A stretch of DNA of 64,000 nt from an uncultured bacterium (GTDB lineage Bacteria > Actinomycetota > Coriobacteriia > Coriobacteriales > Coriobacteriaceae): the NCBI GenBank assembly GCA_905215505.1, contig CAJMPU010000012.1:1-64000 (forward strand), read 5' to 3'. A model generated the notes under the pieces. That model was given only the letters and a program-made list of their open reading frames with translations, searched no databases and was not told the DNA's origin. This document shows positions 50,848-57,987 of this stretch, piece after piece. A program made the position numbers and the translations under genes. Each line of letters opens with the position of its first letter. Position 1 is the first letter of the stretch.

Positions 50848-51633
50848 ATGGCAGATACCACTACCACCGGCGCTGTGGCCGCCGCACAAACTAAAGAGCC
50901 GCTCATCCGCGTCGAGGGCCTGCGCAAGAGCTTCGGTTCGCTCGAGGTGCTCAGGGGCATCGACCTCGCTGTCAATCCCGGTGAGGTCGTTACCATCATC
51001 GGCGCCTCGGGCTCGGGCAAGTCGACCTTCCTGCGCTGCCTCAACCTGCTCGAGACCCCGGACGCGGGCCACATCTGGTTCCACGGCCAGGACCTTACGG
51101 CCGAGCGCTGCAATATCAATAAACTCCGTGAGGACATCGGCATGGTGTTCCAGGGCTTTAACCTGTTCAACAACATGGATGTGCTCGACAACTGCACGCT
51201 CGCGCCCGTCACGCTCAAAAAGATGAGCAAGGCCGAGGCCGAGAAGGTCGCAATGGAGCATCTGACGAGCGTGGGGCTCGAAAAGTTCGCGCACGCCGCC
51301 GTGGGTCGCCTGTCCGGCGGCCAAAAGCAGCGCGTGGCCATCGCGCGCGCCCTGTGCATGAATCCGCAGATCATGCTGTTCGACGAGCCGACTTCGGCAC
51401 TCGACCCCGAGATCGTGGGCGAGGTGCTCGAGGTCATGCGCAAGCTCGCGGCCGACGGCATGACCATGGTTGTCGTCACGCACGAGATGGCCTTTGCCCG
51501 CACGGTGTCCGACCGCGTGGTCTTTATGGACAAGGGCGTGGTGCTCGAGGACGCCGCGCCGGCCGAGCTCTTCGGCAACCCCAAACACCAGCGCACTCGC
51601 GAGTTCCTCTCTCGCTATCTCGAGGACAAATAA
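50848..51633 (+). CDS. amino-acid ABC transporter ATP-binding protein (GlnQ type)
   Basis: Cytoplasmic ATPase of 261 residues powering the permease encoded upstream. Walker A is GASGSGKST, the Q-loop is [11 protein letters not shown], the signature is LSGGQKQR, Walker B is [12 protein letters not shown] and the switch His is in VVVTHEM. About 20 residues of low complexity ([13 protein letters not shown]) precede the domain. GAGGAG stands before the ATG at 50848. Confidence 0.95.
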   Translation: MADTTTTGAVAAAQTKEPLIRVEGLRKSFGSLEVLRGIDLAVNPGEVVTIIGASGSGKSTFLRCLNLLETPDAGHIWFHGQDLTAERCNINKLREDIGMVFQGFNLFNNMDVLDNCTLAPVTLKKMSKAEAEKVAMEHLTSVGLEKFAHAAVGRLSGGQKQRVAIARALCMNPQIMLFDEPTSALDPEIVGEVLEVMRKLAADGMTMVVVTHEMAFARTVSDRVVFMDKGVVLEDAAPAELFGNPKHQRTREFLSRYLEDK

Positions 51634-51704
51634 CCGGCGCAAACGCCTACGTTGCAGGGCCGCTCCCGTGGGGCGGCCTTTGTCGTCACAATCGAAAGGA
51701 TGTC

Positions 51705-53138
51705 ATGGCCGAGGTTTGGCGCTTCTTTGCGCATGAGGACGATTTTGCCGATATGGACGAGGCCGGCGCGTGCGAGCGTTTGGGCCGCGTGCTGTCGTTT
51801 CCGACCGTCTCGAGCATGGATGCCGAGGCGGTGGACTGGCAGCCCTTCGATGACCTGCGCGCCTATATGCAGCAGGCCTGGCCGCGCGTGTTTGCGGCGG
51901 GCGAGGTCGAGCTTATCGATCATTCGCTGCTGGTGACGCTTGGCGGTTCCGACCCCGCCCTCAAACCCGTCATGCTCATGGGCCACATGGACGTGGTCCC
52001 CGTGGTGCCGGATACCGAGGCCGACTGGACACATGCCCCCTTTAGCGGGCACGTGGACGACACCTACATCTGGGGCCGCGGCGCGATCGACATGAAGGAT
52101 CAGGTCGCAGGCATTCTCGAGGCTGTCGAGTATGCGCTGGCGCACGGTTGGCAGCACGAGCGCACGCTGCTCCTGGCCTTTGGCCAGGACGAGGAGACTA
52201 CGCAGTACGGAGCAGGCGCCATCGGCCGTGCGCTCAAGGGGCGCGGCATTGAGCTTGAGTACCTGATCGACGAGGGTGACTACCGCATCGTTCCGGCTGC
52301 CGAGTATAGCGCGGGCGAGGGTTGGCTCATGCACGCTGACCTGGCTGAGAAAGGTTATGCCGACATTGTGCTCAAGACAAAGAGCGCGGGCGGGCATTCT
52401 TCCAACCCCTACGGCGGCACGTCGCTTGAGGTGCTCAGCCGTGCCATCACCGCAATCTGCGATATCGAGTGGCCGACGCGCGTGACCGATCCGCTTGCCG
52501 CCCAACTCGTCGAGTTGGGGCTCTACACGGCCGATGAAATTGCCGCCAACGGGGACGCCATTGTCCGTGATTGCCTCGCCAGCAAAAAGCTCTATCCGCT
52601 GGTGACGACTACCTGCGCGCCCACGCAGATCGAGGGTGGCAGCACCGGCGCCAACGTAATGCCGCAGGATATGTGGGCCAACATCAACTTCCGAATGCTC
52701 GAGGGCACGAGCGTGGCCGATGTCGCTGCTCGCTGCCGCGAGGCCGTTGCCGCGGCGGGCCTTGCCGGGCGCGTGGAGGTCGAACTCGGCCCCGGCAGCT
52801 CCGAGCCTTCGCCGTCTCCGCGTGTCGGCGGGCCGGGGCTCGAGGCCGTCCGTGCCATCGCCGCCCACTATTTCCGTGAGCCTTTGGGGACGGAGGAAAA
52901 CGGATCATCGGCGGCGGGTGGGGTTCCTGTCAGCATCGTCCCCTCAACCGTGATCGGTGCTACCGATGCTGCCAACTACCAGCACATTTGCCCTGAGTGC
53001 GTTCGCTTCTCGGCCTTTGTGGTTGATGACGACGAGTGTGATCGCGGCGTCCACGGCACTAACGAGCGCATCACCCGCCGCGCTACCTCCAGGGCATCCG
53101 CTTCCTCATCGCCCTGCTTCAAACGCTCTAGAATGTGA
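51705..53138 (+). CDS. M20 family dipeptidase with 3'-terminal frameshift
   Basis: Zinc metallopeptidase of the M20 family, 477 residues as read. Metal-site motifs are MGHMDVVPVVP, WGRGAIDMKD and FGQDEETTQYG, with a dimerisation domain between. It probably cleaves dipeptides entering through the ABC transporter encoded upstream. After HGTNERITRRA the frame changes: the same DNA read from 53084 in another frame gives YLQGIRFLIALLQTL then TAG at 53129-53131, the normal family ending. The frame as read runs on into a family A palindrome for its stop. One missing base near 53083, real or a sequence error, explains this. AAAGGA precedes the ATG. Confidence 0.88.
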   Translation: MAEVWRFFAHEDDFADMDEAGACERLGRVLSFPTVSSMDAEAVDWQPFDDLRAYMQQAWPRVFAAGEVELIDHSLLVTLGGSDPALKPVMLMGHMDVVPVVPDTEADWTHAPFSGHVDDTYIWGRGAIDMKDQVAGILEAVEYALAHGWQHERTLLLAFGQDEETTQYGAGAIGRALKGRGIELEYLIDEGDYRIVPAAEYSAGEGWLMHADLAEKGYADIVLKTKSAGGHSSNPYGGTSLEVLSRAITAICDIEWPTRVTDPLAAQLVELGLYTADEIAANGDAIVRDCLASKKLYPLVTTTCAPTQIEGGSTGANVMPQDMWANINFRMLEGTSVADVAARCREAVAAAGLAGRVEVELGPGSSEPSPSPRVGGPGLEAVRAIAAHYFREPLGTEENGSSAAGGVPVSIVPSTVIGATDAANYQHICPECVRFSAFVVDDDECDRGVHGTNERITRRATSRASASSSPCFKRSRM

Positions 53139-53160
53139 CAAAGCGACAGTCCCTTTGTTA
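53132..53160. repeat. family A palindrome (copy 7)
   Basis: AATGTGACAAAGCGAC-type copy with one change and a truncated right arm, starting at the first base after the ancestral peptidase stop codon (TAG 53129-53131). Confidence 0.8.
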
Positions 53161-53164
53161 GCCG

Positions 53165-53208
53165 TTGGGGACGTTCTTAAACGACTAGTCGTTAAGGAAC
53201 GTTCCCAA
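53165..53208. repeat. family B palindrome (copy 1)
   Basis: A 44-bp palindrome, TTGGGGACGTTCTTAAACG then ACTAGT at the centre and the near-complement. Recurs at 54690. The 214 bases from here to prfA contain a GTATGGG/CCCATAC hairpin (53268-53300) and no convincing gene. Confidence 0.8.
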
Positions 53209-53422
53209 TGGTTACGTCCAATCATTCCGTGCGGGTTATATGCAGGTTTGCCTGCGCACGCTATCATGTATGGGTTAGATCGCAACTATGTACCCCATAC
53301 GCGAAGGGATGCGCATGTATCTGAAGATCGACATGTTCTAGCCGGGCTTACCCCCGCAGTGGCGCCGCGCGCCCCATCAACTCTGCCGATTTTCACCTTC
53401 ACGCATATAAAGGAGTCCCGCC

Positions 53423-54490
53423 ATGCGCGACAAGCTCGAAAAGATTATCAAGGCCTACGAGGAACTCGAGAAGAAGCTCTCCGACCCGGCCGTCGCCTCC
53501 GATATCAAGGAGTTCACGCGTCTCAACAAGGAGTACGCGCACCAGTCCGACCTCATCGCCGCCTCGCGCGAGTACATCGGCGCGCTCGATGACATCGAGG
53601 CCGCCAAGGAAATGCTCCACGATACTACCGATGCCGATGAGAAGGAGATGCTCCAGATGGATATCTCCGAAAACGAGGCCAAGCTTCCCCAGCTCGAGGA
53701 AGACATTAAGTACATGCTCATCCCGAGCGACCCCAATGACGACAAGAACACCATCGTCGAGATTCGCTCCGCCGCCGGTGGCGACGAGGCGGCCATCTTT
53801 GCCGGCGATCTGTACAAGATGTACCAGCGCTTCTGCGAGTCGCGCGGCTGGAAGACCACCGTGCTCGACTCCAGTCCCAGCGAGGCCGGTGGCTTTAAGT
53901 CCATCGAGTTCAAGGTCGAGGGCGACCGCGTCTACTCCGTCATGAAGTTCGAGTCCGGCGTGCACCGTGTCCAGCGCGTCCCCAAGACCGAGTCCCAGGG
54001 TCGCATCCAGACCTCCACGGCAACCGTCGCCGTGCTTCCCGAGGCCGAGGAGATCGACGTTCAGATCAACCAGTCCGACCTGCGCATCGATACCTACTGC
54101 GCCTCCGGCCCTGGCGGTCAGTGCGTTAACACCACCTACTCCGCCGTGCGCATCACCCACCTGCCCACCAACACCGTGGTGCAGTCGCAGGAGCAGCGTT
54201 CCCAGATCCAGAACCGCGAGGTCTGCATGCAGATGCTGCGCGCTCGTCTGTACGAGATGGAGCTCGAGAAGCAGCAGGCAGAGCTCGGTGCCGAGCGCCA
54301 GAGTCAGATCGGCCACGGCAACCGTTCCGAAAAGATTCGTACCTACAACCAGCCCCAGGACCGCGTGACCGACCACCGCATCGGTTTCAACTCCACCTAC
54401 AACGGTGTCCTTCTGGGCGACCAACTCGGCACCGTGATCGAGGCACTCGCCGCCGCCGAGCGCGCCGAGAAGCTGGCACAGGCAGTTTAA
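53423..54490 (+). CDS. prfA: peptide chain release factor 1
   Basis: Class I release factor of 355 residues that reads UAA and UAG and triggers hydrolysis of peptidyl-tRNA in the ribosome. The catalytic GGQ is in SGPGGQCVNTTYSAVRITHL, with Cys after GGQ where most relatives have His. The motif-containing region RVPKTESQGRIQTST and the N-terminal coiled domain are normal. AAGGAG precedes the ATG. It is followed, after 643 bases of repeats, by prmC, whose product methylates the GGQ glutamine. Confidence 0.97.
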   Translation: MRDKLEKIIKAYEELEKKLSDPAVASDIKEFTRLNKEYAHQSDLIAASREYIGALDDIEAAKEMLHDTTDADEKEMLQMDISENEAKLPQLEEDIKYMLIPSDPNDDKNTIVEIRSAAGGDEAAIFAGDLYKMYQRFCESRGWKTTVLDSSPSEAGGFKSIEFKVEGDRVYSVMKFESGVHRVQRVPKTESQGRIQTSTATVAVLPEAEEIDVQINQSDLRIDTYCASGPGGQCVNTTYSAVRITHLPTNTVVQSQEQRSQIQNREVCMQMLRARLYEMELEKQQAELGAERQSQIGHGNRSEKIRTYNQPQDRVTDHRIGFNSTYNGVLLGDQLGTVIEALAAAERAEKLAQAV

Positions 54491-54650
54491 GTTACGGCGT
54501 TTTACCAAACGCCGTAACGGCTCGACGCTGCAAACGCCCCTAAGCGGCAATCTGACGTTCAATTTCAAGGGCGCGACCAGAAGGTCAGCGCCCTTTCATT
54601 TCACGTCACCTTGCTCGCTTAGGGGCGTTTTCGCTGACTTATGCTCAACC
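54491..54650 (+). ncRNA. branched 3'-UTR element with GACC-AGAA-GGTC loop
   Basis: Hairpin 1 GTTACGGCGTTT-TACC-AAACGCCGTAAC (54491-54518); linker GGCTCGACGCTGC; outer stem AAACGCCCCTAAGCG (54532-54546) with 54616-54630; inside it GGCAATCTGACGTTCAA and hairpin 2 with stem AAGGGCGC enclosing GACC-AGAA-GGTC and one bulged A (54567-54595). Same plan as 48489 with covarying stems. It directly follows the prfA stop. Confidence 0.55.
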
Positions 54651-54666
54651 TGCGGCGGGGCACTCA

Positions 54667-54741
54667 TTGGGGACAGACTTAAATGAGTAGTCGTTGGGGA
54701 CGTTCTTAAACGACTAGTCGAATAAGAACGTCCCCAGCGAC
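54667..54741. repeat. family B palindrome (copy 2) with truncated duplicate half
   Basis: The full palindrome (54690-54741) contains GGGGACGTTCTTA and its complement around ACTAGT. Directly before it a half copy (54667-54693) repeats the left arm with four changes. Confidence 0.8.
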
Positions 54742-55133
54742 TAGGTTGGGTACATTGCTTTGAGATGTTATTCAATCAGCTTTGATAGGCATTGAGCTGT
54801 TTACCTGCTTAAAGCAATGAGCGGCATTCGTCTGCGATCGAAAATAATGCTCAAAATATCGTTCGCGAAGTCGCGGGGTCCTTTTTGGTGCGTCGCGCGT
54901 CAAGTGATTTGGCAAGTTCTTGGTTAGATATTGGTCAGTTTTGGGCAACCTTGCCAAAAGCTTGACGGATGCAGATTTAGACGTCGACGAATGAACACTT
55001 CGGGTGGGCTCCAAGCAAAAATCTGGGCTGATTCTCGATAATCGCCTTCAATCGTCCCTTGCCAAGCGCTGGCCTCGCTTACAATCTGCTCCGACATTCG
55101 CGCGCCGCCCGGCGCTTAAGAGGGGAGGGCCCC
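54742..55133. other. 392-base AT-richer gap, no gene found
   Basis: Between the family B repeat and prmC. I see no open frame with family-like sequence or ribosome site, and no hairpin of note. Base composition is lower in GC than the neighbours. The prmC promoter is presumably near its right end. Confidence 0.5.
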
Positions 55134-56384
55134 ATGGCAAACGAGATCTGGACCATCAAGCGTTGTCTCGAGTGGACCAAGGAGTACCTGGCCGAGCGCG
55201 GCGAGGAGCACCCCCGTCTTTCTGCCGAGTGGCTGCTGTGCGCCGCCACGGGCCTGGCGCGCATTGACCTATATATGCGTATGGACGAGACGCTTAACGC
55301 GGCCCAGCTCGAGACCATGCATGCGGCCGTCGTTCGTCGCGCTAAGGGCGAGCCGCTGCAATACATCACGGGCAGCACGCAGTTTCGCATGATCGATGTC
55401 GCGTGCGCCCCCGGTGTGCTCATTCCGCGTCCCGAGACCGAGATGCTCGTCGAGGAAGTCCTTAATTATCTGGATGCCGAGGTGCTGAGCCCCGAGGCTG
55501 TCGCCCGTCAGCGCGTTGAGCTGCCTTGGAACGATGAGGTCGAGGAAGCGCGCAAAGCCGAAGCCGCATTGGCCGACGAGCGAGCGACGGCCGAGCGCCG
55601 TGCCGCCAACCTCACAGCTGCCGACGAGGCGGCGCTAGGCGGCGATGTGCTGGGCAGCCGCGCCTATGCCGAGGAACTGGCCGACCGCGAGGCCGAACAA
55701 GCCGCTGCGCAGGCGGCGGAAGCCGAGACTGCGGAAGCCGCCGAGCCCGAGCTCGACGAATACGGCATCGCCATCGAGGGTGCCGACCAGGAGATGGCTT
55801 CAGCTCAGTATGCCGCCGCGCCCGCTCCGGTCGAGCCCCGTATCGCTCGCGTTCTCGAGGTCGGTTGCGGCACAGGCTGCATTTCGCTCTCCCTTGCCTG
55901 GGAGCGCCGCGGCCATGTCACCTGCACCGCCACCGATATCGAGCCGCGCGCTATCGATCTGGCCACCAAAAACCGCGACGCGCTCGGCCTCACGGCAGAT
56001 GAGGTTGCCTTCAGCCTCACCAACCTGGTGAGCTCCATTCCCCACGACGAGTGGGGCACCTTCGACGTGCTCGTCTCCAACCCACCCTACATCCCGACCG
56101 ACGTCATGCGCTCGCTGCCGCACGAGGTCAAGGACTTTGAGCCCGATTTGGCTCTCGAGGGCGGTGCCGACGGCCTGGACATCTTCCGCCGTCTGCTCAA
56201 TGCGGCACCCTATATGCTGCGCGCCGGCGGCCTGTTTGCTTGCGAGCTCTACGAGGGCGCCCTCGACGCCGCGGCCGAGCTCTGTCGCCAAGCGGGCCTT
56301 TCGGACGTGCGTATCGTCCACGACCTCACCGATCGCCCCCGCATCGTTCGGGCCATCGTCACCGAGCCCAAGCAGCGCCAGTAA
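55134..56384 (+). CDS. prmC: release-factor glutamine methyltransferase with large insertion
   Basis: SAM-dependent enzyme predicted to methylate the GGQ glutamine of release factors. Normal PrmC is about 280 residues; this one is 416. The N-terminal helical domain (with PLQYITGSTQF and IPRPETEMLV) ends near residue 114 and the SAM motif LEVGCGTGCISLSL begins near 240. Between them lie about 120 extra Ala/Glu-rich residues where relatives have 10-15. NPPYIP, the substrate-binding motif, is intact. ATG at 55134 follows GGGGAGGG. The insertion is in frame with similar base composition, so it is probably real. Confidence 0.93.
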   Translation: MANEIWTIKRCLEWTKEYLAERGEEHPRLSAEWLLCAATGLARIDLYMRMDETLNAAQLETMHAAVVRRAKGEPLQYITGSTQFRMIDVACAPGVLIPRPETEMLVEEVLNYLDAEVLSPEAVARQRVELPWNDEVEEARKAEAALADERATAERRAANLTAADEAALGGDVLGSRAYAEELADREAEQAAAQAAEAETAEAAEPELDEYGIAIEGADQEMASAQYAAAPAPVEPRIARVLEVGCGTGCISLSLAWERRGHVTCTATDIEPRAIDLATKNRDALGLTADEVAFSLTNLVSSIPHDEWGTFDVLVSNPPYIPTDVMRSLPHEVKDFEPDLALEGGADGLDIFRRLLNAAPYMLRAGGLFACELYEGALDAAAELCRQAGLSDVRIVHDLTDRPRIVRAIVTEPKQRQ

Positions 56385-56398
56385 TATTTATTAACTGG

Positions 56399-56427
56399 TT
56401 AGCAAAAATTATAAAGTAGTTTATAAT
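56399..56427 (+). promoter_or_regulatory. promoter of the hicAB pair
   Basis: TTAGCA (56399-56404), 17 bases, then TATAAT (56422-56427) in an AT-rich patch right after prmC. Transcription would start near 56434, past a candidate ATG at 56432, supporting the later hicA start. Confidence 0.6.
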
Positions 56428-56452
56428 TAGGATGGCTGAAAGAGGTCGGCCA

Positions 56453-56638
56453 ATGCAACCTCCTACCTTTCGGGAAATCATTGCCCTACTCAAGCACGAT
56501 GGATTCGTGAAGGTCGCGCAAGTCGGTAGCCATGCTAAGTATGTTTCTGGTGACCGCGTTGTCACCGTGAACGGCTCTGGTGGTGATCGACCAAAGAAGG
56601 GCACGTGGGCAAGTATTCGTCGCCAAGCTGGATGGTAG
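56453..56638 (+). CDS. hicA: HicA-family mRNA interferase toxin
   Basis: Small toxin of 61 residues with the double-stranded-RNA-binding-like HicA fold. FREIIALLKHDGFVKV opens the domain, His27 in GSHAKY is the catalytic position, and GTWASIRRQAGW ends it, all in family order. The ATG at 56453 follows AGAGG and gives the normal N-terminus. It cleaves mRNA when free of its antitoxin, which is encoded 11 bases downstream. Confidence 0.88.
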   Translation: MQPPTFREIIALLKHDGFVKVAQVGSHAKYVSGDRVVTVNGSGGDRPKKGTWASIRRQAGW

Positions 56639-56649
56639 TTGGAGGCAAA

Positions 56650-57096
56650 ATGAGGCAGCGATTTACCTATGACTGCGTTCTCATAAAGGAAGATGACGGT
56701 TACTGCGCTAGCTTCCCGCAGATTCCCGGCGCCTTTGCCGATGGCGATACGCGCGAAGAAGCTATTGCCCATGCCACCGAGGCGCTGATGGCGTTTTTGG
56801 CCGATGACCTCAACAACGGTTTGACTCCGGCGGGGTACGAACGCTCGGCCGAGGTCGTGGCCCTTTCGGTCGAAATCGACCACGAGGACGCTCGGGAAGC
56901 GGCGTGCCGAACATTTAAAGACGCAGCGCTGGACCTCAAAGTCTCCGCTCCGCGGATTACCGCGCTGGTCAAAGCCGGAAAGCTCGATGTTGAACTCGTC
57001 GACGGCCGTCGGATGATAACGATAGACAGCATCGAGCGCTACGCCGCCCAAGAACGCCACGCCGGCAGGCCAAAGAAGTTCGTCGCAGTCCAATAA
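56650..57096 (+). CDS. hicB: HicB-family antitoxin
   Basis: Antitoxin of 148 residues. The N-terminal HicB fold has DDGYCASFPQIPGAFADGDTREEA and neutralises HicA. The C-terminal part (SAPRITALVKAGKLDVELVDGRRM) resembles a DNA-binding helix-turn-helix, suggesting it represses its own promoter. GGAGG precedes the ATG. Toxin-first order is usual for hicAB. The pair sits between prmC and tsaC. Confidence 0.87.
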   Translation: MRQRFTYDCVLIKEDDGYCASFPQIPGAFADGDTREEAIAHATEALMAFLADDLNNGLTPAGYERSAEVVALSVEIDHEDAREAACRTFKDAALDLKVSAPRITALVKAGKLDVELVDGRRMITIDSIERYAAQERHAGRPKKFVAVQ

Positions 57097-57230
57097 CCCC
57101 CTCACTTTCACCGACTACTAGAGCCGCTCACCAAACCAACATGCGCTGTGGGCAAATGGATTGAACGTTTCGTGCGAGAATGCCCCTCAGTAAACAAACT
57201 TGCACCAGAGCGTAAGGGGCTGGCATACAC

Positions 57231-57974
57231 ATGCAGACGGTCTATCGGGTATTCGAGGGAGCGCGTGAGCCGCATCGGCTCGCCGTCGAGCGTACGGCCG
57301 AGGTGCTCGGCTGTGGCGGCTTGGCGCTGATCCCGACCGAGACCGTCTACGGTGTCGCCGTGGCAGTCAATGCCTTCTCCGATGCCGCCCCCCAAGATAC
57401 AAGCGAGTTCCCGTCGTGGTCATGCGACCCGCAAGCCACCGTCAATGGCACCGCGGTCCCTGCGCTCGGCACCGGCTATCGCCGTATCTTCACTCTCAAG
57501 CAACGTGAGCTCACACAAACCGTCGCTTGGCTGGTCGATGGCGTCGAAGCACTCGACCGCTATGGCGTGGATATCCCGGAAGATGCCCGCATACTCGCGC
57601 GACGATGCTGGCCGGGAGCCCTGACTATCGTGGTCAAGGCAGCTCCCTGTGTGCCGACCTTTATGCGCGCTGCCGACGACACCGTGGCCCTGCGCGCTTC
57701 GGCCTCTCCCGTGGTCCAAGCGCTCATTCGCGCCTGCGGCAGCCCCCTTGCCTGTACGAGCGCCAACACGCACGGCGCGACCTCGCCGGCAAGCTTTGCC
57801 GCCGTCGAGGGTCGCATCCTGGAGGGGGTCGATGTTGCCGTCGACGCCGGTGAGACCCCGTGTCGCGACGCCTCGACCATCGTGTCGTTTCAGCACGGCG
57901 AGCTCCAGATCCTGCGCCAAGGCGCACTTCCCGCATCAGAGATCGAACGGGTCCTGTCCGACCCGATGCAATAG
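57231..57974 (+). CDS. tsaC: threonylcarbamoyl-AMP synthase (Sua5/YrdC family) with insertion
   Basis: Makes threonylcarbamoyl-adenylate from threonine, bicarbonate and ATP for the t6A modification of tRNA. The YrdC motif PTETVYGVAV is at residues ~35-44, and SPLACTSANTHGATSP and RDASTIV are typical later blocks. At 247 residues it contains about 30 unusual residues (SDAAPQDTSEFPSWSCDPQ and following) before RIFTLKQR, where relatives continue directly. AAGGGG stands ten bases before the ATG. In many Actinobacteria the gene follows prmC; here hicAB intervenes. Confidence 0.9.
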   Translation: MQTVYRVFEGAREPHRLAVERTAEVLGCGGLALIPTETVYGVAVAVNAFSDAAPQDTSEFPSWSCDPQATVNGTAVPALGTGYRRIFTLKQRELTQTVAWLVDGVEALDRYGVDIPEDARILARRCWPGALTIVVKAAPCVPTFMRAADDTVALRASASPVVQALIRACGSPLACTSANTHGATSPASFAAVEGRILEGVDVAVDAGETPCRDASTIVSFQHGELQILRQGALPASEIERVLSDPMQ

Positions 57975-57987
57975 AAAGGTTTAAGCG

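Noticed and set aside
53309..53341. Ten-codon frame MRMYLKIDMF before prfA as a leader peptide
   Set aside because: Too short to support; no attenuator structure tied to it.
54772..55014. 80-codon minus-strand frame in the prfA-prmC gap
   Set aside because: No family similarity, no ribosome site, composition like the non-coding surroundings.
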